Assembly (NCBI GenBank): GCA_023393375.1
Contig: JAEWLI010000101.1
Span: forward strand, 1-49,054
Length of the DNA: 49,054 bases
From: Bacteroidota bacterium
GTDB taxonomy: Bacteria > Bacteroidota > Bacteroidia > Cytophagales > Cyclobacteriaceae
Direction of reading: 5' to 3'
Shown here: piece after piece, positions 43,801 through 49,054 of the stretch
Numbering within the stretch: the first letter of the stretch is position 1
Layout: every line of letters begins with the position of its first letter
Made by a program: the position numbers and the translations under genes
The notes under the pieces: generated by a model
What the model saw: only the letters and a program-made list of their open reading frames with translations
Database searches by the model: none
Told to the model about the DNA's origin: nothing

Positions 43801-44021
43801 GTACCCAATATTGTACCTTTTATGATAACGTTGACGCCAGGAACCGAACTTCCTGTTTCATCCGTCACAACCCCTGTAACCCTTCTTCCCTGAGCTTGGA
43901 TATCTGTCAAGAAGCAACTAAAAACCACAGCCAGGATAACTGCTGACCATCGTTTAACTTTTTGCGGAATAACCCCGCAACCTCCCTTATCGGGTTCTTT
44001 TAGTAAACGTTCGTGTTTCAT
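40857..44021 (-). CDS. SusC/RagA TonB-dependent transporter (first pair)
   Basis: 1054 residues: a signal peptide preceded by a basic stretch of about 25 residues (KVKRWSAVILAVVFSCFLTD), a carboxypeptidase-D-regulatory-like domain (about 47-125, VTGVVTDETGSSVPGVNVII), plug (about 135-245, with LKDASATAIFGVQGANGVIL) and a full barrel ending RRYNFGIRLTL. It imports oligosaccharides with energy from TonB. It is first in the core operon, 14 bp before its SusD, and corresponds to XusA. The leader upstream is about 340 nt if the TATATTTG element at 44367-44374 is the promoter. It has no STN domain, so unlike the SusC at the left edge it is not expected to signal through FecR. Confidence 0.95.
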   Translation of the reverse strand: MKHERLLKEPDKGGCGVIPQKVKRWSAVILAVVFSCFLTDIQAQGRRVTGVVTDETGSSVPGVNVIIKGTILGTITDINGGYALEVAGNDAVLVFSYVGYVTEEISVGAQSRIDVKLIPDITSLDEIIIVGFGEQKKQSVVGAITQTTGKVLERAGGVSSLGSALTGNLPGVVTMSSSGMPGEEDPMVIIRAASSWNNREPLVLVDGIERPMNSVDINSVQSISVLKDASATAIFGVQGANGVILITTKRGREGSAKVDVSVSTTVKKPSKLPNKLDAYDALRARNIAIEHELGVYPDSWGYITPGAIIDKYRYPADLEERERYPNVDWQDELFKDYAMSYNANVNISGGTPFVKYFASADFIREGDIFNVWENDRGYKSGYGYNRLNVRSNLDFQLTKSTVFKVNLSGSNGAKKSPWGQNTSDDWAVAQRWAGAYNIAPDVFLPKYSDGSWGYYPNISNVTNSAENLALSGAMTTTDTRINTDFILEQNLDILTKGLSFRGSVSWDNSFIENDRGVNDLFNNAQFKWIDPKDGKAYYKQDYENNNKFDFMQGILWTTSGGAVLNRETRRNVDYQLQLNWARDFEKHRVTTMGMMSRKERGHGSQVPTYREDWAFRATYDYASKYFLEYNGAYNGSEKFHKKYRFAFFNSGAIGWMISEESFMKSIGFLDMLKIRGSYGEIGDDNIRDRWLYMTQWGYGNNISLDLNQGTSPYTWFRESRVGNPEVKWETVRKANIGVDYSFFDGLFSGNVEFFRDNRTDILVNGNDQAFPPYFGATPPTKNLGQVKAEGYEIALRIEKSLGNSLNLWADLNMTHAKNTIIERDDPALYPDYRKGAGYSINQHRAYYDGGFLNTYDQLYGSPIRDTNDSYKLPGDYNIIDFNGDGVIDDQDRVPYGYSDSPQNTYNSTIGVDWKGFSAFVQFYGVTNITREVPLTSFGSNLNTVYDMGTWWSKENPNADVTVPRWLSTPSYNQGTQFMFDGSYIRLKNAEIAYTFDSEAVSRIGFSALKLYANGNNLWVWSKMPDDRESNFAGGGGQGAYPTMRRYNFGIRLTL

Positions 44022-44366
44022 AAACTAACATTTAAATGATAAATAATTGTAAAAGTGTTCCATAATTTGGTTCAAGTTCTTTTTGTTTTTCATACTGCTT
44101 TTATTATACAAATGGGTTTTTATAATTACACATAATTTAGTTTCAATTTCGTGAAAACATAGTGGACCACTCTGGGTTAAAAATAACGTGGGGTCAATAA
44201 TAATTGTAGAAGCTTTGTTGGATGTGGCGTAAAAAGAGATCACGGGAATTCTGCCATTATTAAATAATAATGAAAATCCCTGCCATAAATGGAGTAAAAT
44301 TTCAAGTAATCCTTTTTTCATATTTTGGGTCGTCAACATCATGAAAAGCAAGCCTTTCATGTAAAG
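44022..44366 (-). other. Presumed long leader of the core SusCD operon
   Basis: About 345 bp between the TATATTTG element and the SusC start. It has a small hairpin (CATTATT 44255-44261 with AATAATG 44266-44272) and no gene I trust; a 114-codon open frame in it begins at TTG and has no recognisable features. If transcription starts near 44360, this would be an unusually long untranslated leader and a possible site of post-transcriptional control. Confidence 0.4.
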
Positions 44367-44374
44367 CAAATATA
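44367..44374 (-). promoter_or_regulatory. Bacteroidota-type -7 promoter element before core operon
   Basis: TATATTTG on the minus strand exactly matches the Bacteroidota -7 consensus TAnnTTTG. No TTTG box stands at the -33 distance (19-21 bp upstream), as expected for a promoter that needs an activator. The TGTTACAT array begins 30 bp upstream. Confidence 0.5.
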
Positions 44375-44404
44375 TGGATAGCGTTTCCCCCTATCCGATT
44401 TTTA

Positions 44405-44475
44405 TGTTACATACACTTTCACTCTTGTTACATCCTCTATCATTTATGTTACATATACTTTGGCGTATGTTACAT
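44405..44475 (-). repeat. Four TGTTACAT direct repeats with exact 21-bp period
   Basis: The 8-bp element TGTTACAT occurs at 44405-44412, 44426-44433, 44447-44454 and 44468-44475, each start exactly 21 bp from the next. Copies 1 and 3 share a longer 19-bp unit (18 of 19 identical, 44401-44419 and 44443-44461). The last copy runs into the stop codon of the sensor gene. Seen from the minus strand they read ATGTAACA and lie directly upstream of the -7 element, the nearest copy centred near -45 of the likely start. Two-turn spacing puts all copies on one face of DNA, as for AraC-type or LytTR-type activators. Confidence 0.8.
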
Positions 44476-46596
44476 TTTTTCCTTTTGACCTTCATCATGG
44501 CTATTAAGTACAGATTCTGTTACATTTCTACTGATGCCAAATGTTCCTACTACCTTGCCCTCCAAATCACGAAGTGGCATCTTACTGGTTGACACATAAG
44601 ATATCCTACCGTCTTCCCAGGTTTCCTTTTCTATCATACTCAGAAGAGGCTTTTCTGTCCGAATAATTCTTTGTTCGTCATCGTAAGCTTGTCGTGCATG
44701 TTCTTCTGTAAAGAAATCAAAATCAGTTTTACCTTTGACCTCTTCCTGACTGTTTACTTTAAAACCTTTTAGCATGTTGTTGCTGATCCTGATGAATCTG
44801 CTTTCAATATCTTTAAAATAAATCAGGTCTTCCGCTGTATTCATCAATGCATCGAGCAGGTATTTCTCATTTGATAATTCACCTTGTAATTTTTTTAATT
44901 CAGTTATATCATGGTTGATCCCCACAAGGAACATTTCCCCAAACTCGTTTTCAATCACACGTTTTTTGGTAATATTATAAATTTCTGAACCATTTTTCAA
45001 ACTCTTTTCCTCAACCACATACTCCCTCTTTTCTTTAAAGAGTTTTTCTTCATCATTGTAATACCCTTCGGCCATCTCTTTGGGGAAAAGGTCGAAATCA
45101 TTCTTACCTATCACATTCACCCCACCACTGTAATTATCTTTCCAAGCCTGGTTCACCATGATCAACCTGTGACCTTCACGATCTTTGACAAAAATAGGGT
45201 CAGGAATGGCATCAATGATTGACTGAAGGAAATTTTTGGCCTTGAGGATTTCTTTCTGCATATTTTCGTTTTCCTGGCTCTCCCGTTGTAAGCTTTCCTG
45301 GGTAGCTTGCAACTCTTCCATATTTTGCCTCATCTCTTCTTCTTGAGCACGCATTTCCTCGGCCATTTCTTGTGATTCTTTCAGTAACTTCCCAGTTTTA
45401 TCCTGCACTTTTGAAGAAATAATAGCAGACGCAATGTTTTCACATGCTTTTTCCAAAAACTCCCGTTCAAACGACTGAAATTCCTTAAATGAAGCAAGCT
45501 CCAATACACCGATCACTTGATCCTCCATTTTAATTGGAACCACCACTAAGCTATTTGGAGTGGCATCTCCCAATCCAGAGGTAATATGGACATAATTTTC
45601 CGGTATATTGGTCATATAGATCATTTCCTTTTCCAAATACGCCTGGCCTACCAAGCCTTGCCCGATAGTAATAGTTTTATCTATAAATTTTCTCTTTTCG
45701 TATGCATAACATCCACTTAACTCCAAACAAATGTTGTCAGCATCTTCATCATTTAAAATAAATATACCTCCCTGATTGGCATTCATGTATTTTACCAGAT
45801 GGGAAATGACGCTATAAGCCAGTTCATTCATGTTTTGATGGCTCATTCTGAGTATATCTGCAATTTTAGCTATCCCCTCTACACTCCAGTTTCTTTGTTT
45901 TTCCAATACAACAGCTTCCTTTAAATTTTTGCTCATCTCAACCAGTGACTGTCCCAAGGTATCATTATCCTTCAAATTGTACTGGTTATCAAAATTGCCC
46001 GATGATATCTGTTTAGCAAATTCGATATTGATTTTTTCATTTTCTGTAAGTTGTTCCAGTTGAATACTTAATTCGCTAACCTGATTACTAATAGATTTAA
46101 GCAATGCAGCTAAATAACCGCATACAGTAGAAGTAATTAATAGAGAACCGACATAAATAAATGCTTGAGAAAAAAAGCTTTGATTAGGAGTGTCGTTTTT
46201 TATTATTAATTCTGCAAACAGATATGTCGCTGAAAATATGATGATGAATGGTAAAAAAACTTTCCAATTTTTTAAAAGTATCATCACAGGAAGTATTGCA
46301 TACATTAATATGAGGAGATAAGAATTGCCACTGGACTCATAAAAGACTACTGATGCTATTACACCTAGTATAATAGAGATGTAATAACTAAAATATGGAT
46401 GCTTGGATAACCAAATTTTCAGCAAGAAATAAGCTATAACAGCTAAACCAATTATTAGCATACTTAGTCCCCACCCAGAATAAAATCCCGTTACACTACA
46501 TGCTAATATTCCTGCACCTACAACAGTGGTGGATATTATCGAATCAACAAATTTTAATTGGGTAAATATACCAGGCCTTACATCTGTTAAAACCAT
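44470..46596 (-). CDS. Membrane GAF/PAS sensor protein without visible output domain
   Basis: About 708 residues from the ATG at 46596 (a GTG at 46605 is possible). Six membrane helices lie in residues about 15-180, then a short coiled linker, a GAF domain at about 255-395 (NQGGIFILNDEDADNICLEL, TIGQGLVGQAYLEKEMIYM, VVVPIKMEDQVIGVLELASF), a Glu/Gln-rich coiled coil (EEMRAQEEEMRQNMEELQAT, about 405-455), PAS-1 (about 465-575, IIDAIPDPIFVKDREGHRLI) and PAS-2 (about 590-700, LMNTAEDLIYFKDIESRFIR). It ends just after the second PAC segment; no histidine kinase, GGDEF or phosphatase domain follows. It could be a sensor that works by protein contact or a remnant of a longer kinase. It lies directly upstream of the core operon and the repeat array runs into its stop codon; the functional link is a guess. 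Confidence 0.88.
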   Translation of the reverse strand: MVLTDVRPGIFTQLKFVDSIISTTVVGAGILACSVTGFYSGWGLSMLIIGLAVIAYFLLKIWLSKHPYFSYYISIILGVIASVVFYESSGNSYLLILMYAILPVMILLKNWKVFLPFIIIFSATYLFAELIIKNDTPNQSFFSQAFIYVGSLLITSTVCGYLAALLKSISNQVSELSIQLEQLTENEKINIEFAKQISSGNFDNQYNLKDNDTLGQSLVEMSKNLKEAVVLEKQRNWSVEGIAKIADILRMSHQNMNELAYSVISHLVKYMNANQGGIFILNDEDADNICLELSGCYAYEKRKFIDKTITIGQGLVGQAYLEKEMIYMTNIPENYVHITSGLGDATPNSLVVVPIKMEDQVIGVLELASFKEFQSFEREFLEKACENIASAIISSKVQDKTGKLLKESQEMAEEMRAQEEEMRQNMEELQATQESLQRESQENENMQKEILKAKNFLQSIIDAIPDPIFVKDREGHRLIMVNQAWKDNYSGGVNVIGKNDFDLFPKEMAEGYYNDEEKLFKEKREYVVEEKSLKNGSEIYNITKKRVIENEFGEMFLVGINHDITELKKLQGELSNEKYLLDALMNTAEDLIYFKDIESRFIRISNNMLKGFKVNSQEEVKGKTDFDFFTEEHARQAYDDEQRIIRTEKPLLSMIEKETWEDGRISYVSTSKMPLRDLEGKVVGTFGISRNVTESVLNSHDEGQKEKM

Positions 46597-47085
46597 CACG
46601 CACACACTTCTATGACCAACATTTTAAACTCAAAGATATTATTTATGTAACTCCAAATCTGTCTAATTCATTGATTTTCAATGACATGTATGAATTTCTT
46701 GAAGAAATATCAATATGACTGATCTTTTATTTAAAAAATTTAAAATGAGGAGCCTCAAAATATAATTATTTTTCCATATTTTGAAAATATTTGTATAAAA
46801 TGAGGTTGAGGATAGGGCAAAGGCATCGATTAATTGGGAGCCAATGGGTACAATATGCTGTAAGGTTAATGTGTATATTGTCGACTTTTGAAATTTTGTA
46901 ATCATCTATGCTTTGTTATGAGGGACACTTTTACTGTAATACCCGGATAATTCGTCAGAGCTTCATGAGTAAATTACTTTAGTATCCTGTAATTTCAGAC
47001 ATAATATAGGAAAACCTCGACATTCATTACAAAATTGAGTAAATTGGAATCTTTAAAAAGTCAAGTTTCATGATAAATAGATAAG
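46597..47085. other. Divergent intergenic region between sensor and GH43 lipoprotein
   Basis: About 490 bp that must hold both promoters. On the minus strand TATCTTTG (46631-46638) matches the -7 consensus 35 bp before the sensor ATG, but the nearest TTTG lies 15 bp from it rather than 19-21. A 15-bp palindrome ATATTTT-g-AAAATAT sits at 46776-46790. A 75-codon open frame on the minus strand (46678-46905) has no features of a real gene. No promoter was recognised for the GH43 gene. Confidence 0.45.
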
Positions 47086-48834
47086 ATGAAGAAATTGGGA
47101 GATGTTATATTACTGATGTTCTTGCTGGCTGGTTGCGCAACGACATCGGAAAGGGTTTCCTCAGGTACCAACATAAATACCATTTGTAATCCCGTGAATA
47201 TAAGCTATAGGTTTGCTTTGGACGAACCTTCACGACGGGAAGCTGCCGATCCCAGTGTGGTCTGGTATAAGGACAGGTATTTTCTTTTTGCATCAAAATC
47301 AGGTGGTTACTGGAATTCTAAAGACCTGCTAAACTGGTCATTTGTTGAGACATCTCAAATTCCCACCGAAGAATATGCCCCGACTGCAATTGCTCTGGAT
47401 GATACCTTATACTTTTTGGCTTCTTCCAACGAACTGAGTACCATCTATAAAAGCACCAATCCACTTGAAGGAGAATGGTCGGTTGCAGTACCAGAACTAC
47501 AGGTTCCGGTTTGGGATCCTGCGTTTTATCTTGATGATGATAACCGACTGTACCTTTATTGGGGGTGTTCTGATTCACTGCCCATTTATGGTGTAGAAGT
47601 TGATTATAGAAACGGATTTTCCTTTATAGGAGAGACAAAAGAATTGATCCATGCCAACCCTACAGAACATGGTTGGGAAGTACCGGGTGATTATAATACT
47701 CTGATAAACCAAAGCCCCTGGATTGAGGGAGCCTGGGTGACCAAGAAAAATGGTAAATTCTATCTGCAATATTCAGGGCCTGGCACAGAATTTAAAAGTT
47801 ATGCTGACGGTATATATGTATCTGATAATCCATTAGGCCCTTTCTCACTTCAAAATCACAATCCTTTTGCATACAAACCAGAAGGTTTTGCTGCAGGTGC
47901 AGGCCATGGCGGTTTGTTTACCGATCAATATGGCAATGCGTGGCAAATGGGCACCATTACTATTTCCCAAAAACACATGTTCGAACGTAGACTTGGAGTG
48001 TACCCGGCTTTTTATGATCAGGATGGTACCTTGTTCTCAATTACTAAGTATGGCGATTATCCATTTATCATGCCAACGAAAAAGATAAATAGCTTTGAAG
48101 ATATCTTTCCAGGATGGATGATACTTTCATATGGCAAAAATGTGGAAGTATCTTCTTCAATTGACACCTTGCCCGCTCAAAATATGATTGATGAAGACAT
48201 TAGAACGTACTGGGCGGCAAAAAGTGGTGGTAAAGAAGAGTATGCGATCATTAATTTAGGTGACAAATACAATGTTTATGCCATTCAAATCAATTTTGCT
48301 GAATATAATACCTCAATTGTTGGAAGACAGAAAGATCTCTTCCACAGGTACACCATCGAGTATTCTGATGATGGCAGTGACTGGACATTATTAGTTGACC
48401 AGTCCAAAAATGAAACGGACAATTCCCATGATTATATCCAATTAGAAGGTGCGGTTTCCTGCCGGTACCTGAAGATTAATAATATCGAAGTTCCTGATGG
48501 TCATTTTGCTATTAGCGGCTTCAGAGTATTTGGAAAGGGCAATGGAAACAAACCTGAACCCATTAGTCAACTGGTGGCGACAAGAGGGGATGATAAAAGG
48601 AAAGTCGAACTCATTTGGGAAAGATCACAAAATGCCACTGGTTATGTGATAAGTTATGGAAGTGATAAAAACAAGCTATATCATAGTTACATGGTTTATG
48701 GGGATACTTCAGTTACCATTAATACCTTAAATGCCAACCAGGATTATTATTTTTCTATAGAGGCATTTAATGAAAATGGGATAACCAGGTATGAAGACAT
48801 TGTGACAGCAGAAGCGTTAACTACTTTGCAGTAA
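47086..48834 (+). CDS. GH43-family lipoprotein with discoidin-like and fibronectin-III domains
   Basis: 582 residues, the only complete rightward gene. Lipobox MFLLAGC (Cys17). The GH43-like propeller spans about 40-335 with Asp55 in REAADPSVVW, Asp144 in VPVWDPAFYL and Glu214 in SPWIEGAWVTKK as base, modulator and acid. A discoidin/F5-8C (CBM32-like) domain follows at about 350-483 (MIDEDIRTYWAAKSGG, YAIINLGDKYNVYAIQINFA, CRYLKINN), then a fibronectin type III domain at about 490-582 (VELIWERSQNATGYVISYGS, NANQDYYFSIEAFNENG). The order resembles GH43 subfamilies with attached F5/8C domains, some of which act on arabinose or galactofuranose side chains. The residues after the lipid cysteine (ATTSERVSS) lack an acidic run, so a periplasmic site is likely. 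Being divergent from the core operon, it may be controlled separately. Confidence 0.88.
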   Translation: MKKLGDVILLMFLLAGCATTSERVSSGTNINTICNPVNISYRFALDEPSRREAADPSVVWYKDRYFLFASKSGGYWNSKDLLNWSFVETSQIPTEEYAPTAIALDDTLYFLASSNELSTIYKSTNPLEGEWSVAVPELQVPVWDPAFYLDDDNRLYLYWGCSDSLPIYGVEVDYRNGFSFIGETKELIHANPTEHGWEVPGDYNTLINQSPWIEGAWVTKKNGKFYLQYSGPGTEFKSYADGIYVSDNPLGPFSLQNHNPFAYKPEGFAAGAGHGGLFTDQYGNAWQMGTITISQKHMFERRLGVYPAFYDQDGTLFSITKYGDYPFIMPTKKINSFEDIFPGWMILSYGKNVEVSSSIDTLPAQNMIDEDIRTYWAAKSGGKEEYAIINLGDKYNVYAIQINFAEYNTSIVGRQKDLFHRYTIEYSDDGSDWTLLVDQSKNETDNSHDYIQLEGAVSCRYLKINNIEVPDGHFAISGFRVFGKGNGNKPEPISQLVATRGDDKRKVELIWERSQNATGYVISYGSDKNKLYHSYMVYGDTSVTINTLNANQDYYFSIEAFNENGITRYEDIVTAEALTTLQ

Positions 48835-48954
48835 TGTTAGGAGTCAGAAACATCTACTCAGTGCGTAGAAAAAAGGATAATCGTTCTGTTGCATCAATAG
48901 GAGAAATATTTTTACTTTCAAAAAGGTAATTTATTTATGGTGAAATGATTTTTT

Positions 48955-49054
48955 ATGATTCTGCTGGAACGTAACAGCTATTTTGAAAAGCTCAATTTTC
49001 TGTTTGAAAAATTGGGCGAAAAAGGCGGACAGTGTGTCTGTATTACCGGGGAAG
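48955..49054 (+). CDS. Start of an ATP-binding (AAA/LuxR-MalT- or adenylate-cyclase-like) protein, cut by window edge
   Basis: An ATG at 48955 opens a frame to the right edge (33 codons): MILLERNSYFEKLNFLFEKL then GEKGGQCVCITGE. A stop lies in frame just upstream (48946), so this is the first possible start. The pattern of a short leucine-rich lead, an E-R pair, a helix and then a strand running into G-E is how AAA-type ATPase modules of MalT/LuxR-like regulators and multidomain cyclases begin, just before the Walker A loop, which would lie beyond the edge. Identity is a guess; that it is coding is fairly likely. Confidence 0.5.
   Translation, partial: MILLERNSYFEKLNFLFEKLGEKGGQCVCITGE

Noticed and set aside
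44025..44369. 114-codon open frame on the minus strand ending 3 bp before the first SusC
   Set aside because: It begins with TTG, has no recognisable domain, signal or repeat, and its residue make-up looks like translated AT-rich leader. A leader peptide cannot be excluded but is not supported.
44518..44525. A fifth TGTTACAT copy
   Set aside because: It lies 50 bp from the last array member, out of the 21-bp phase, and falls within coding sequence (Asn-Val-Thr codons), so it is probably coincidental.
46678..46905. 75-codon open frame on the minus strand upstream of the sensor
   Set aside because: No domain features, no credible ribosome-binding site and an AT-driven composition; most likely chance.
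1..49054. CRISPR arrays, tRNA/rRNA genes, insertion sequences, phage genes
   Set aside because: No regularly spaced long repeats, no tRNA/rRNA-like stretches, no transposase, integrase or phage structural proteins were seen on either strand.

Overview
The window carries a large plant-cell-wall (xylan) utilisation region from a member of the Bacteroidota. The evidence is two SusC/SusD pairs, a third SusC with an ECF sigma/FecR relay, many Sus-type lipoproteins, low GC, long AT-rich intergenic stretches and one TAnnTTTG-type promoter element. The propeller/SpoIIE-phosphatase regulator and the PAS/GAF sensor with an EEMRAQEEEMRQNMEELQATQ-like linker recall Cytophagales rather than gut Bacteroides; that placement is a weak inference. 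Almost everything is on the minus strand, so transcription runs from right to left.

Right to left: a rightward GH43 lipoprotein (47086-48834) and the first codons of an ATP-binding protein at the right edge; a membrane PAS/GAF sensor with no visible output domain (44470-46596); then the core xylan operon SusC-SusD-SusC-SusD-DUF1735/DUF5627 lipoprotein-GH10 with internal CBMs (30949-44021). This core has the gene order of the xusABCDE-xyn10C cluster of Prevotella/Bacteroides. Its presumed promoter has four TGTTACAT elements spaced exactly 21 bp apart, just upstream of a TATATTTG element. A terminator-like hairpin follows the CBM-containing xylanase. A second unit follows (GH10 + cytoplasmic GH43), headed by a near-perfect 23-bp palindrome and closed by a 14-bp stem terminator. 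Accessory units follow: secreted GH43-CBM6; GH95 + secreted GH43; two alpha/beta-hydrolase esterases; GH9; and CE1-like esterase / ThuA / CE1-like esterase. Hairpins separate most of these units.

Left of the hydrolases lies a 1160-aa sensor (beta-propellers, Y_Y_Y, one membrane helix, SpoIIE/PP2C phosphatase). Next is a LacI regulator with a small catabolic operon: FucP-type sugar/H+ symporter, zinc dehydrogenase, DUF6786-like protein and aldo/keto reductase. The same ACACACGTGTGT palindrome lies in front of lacI and in front of the transporter. The left edge holds an ECF sigma factor, a FecR anti-sigma factor and a partial STN-domain SusC, a self-contained outer-membrane signalling trio.

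Working model (inference): surface GH10-CBM and the two SusCD pairs capture and import xylan fragments; esterases remove feruloyl/acetyl groups; GH43, GH95, GH9 and the second GH10 trim arabinose, fucose or L-galactose and xylose; the cytoplasmic GH43 finishes xylo-oligosaccharides; the LacI operon imports and redox-converts one released monosaccharide. No tRNA, rRNA, CRISPR, insertion sequence or phage gene was seen.
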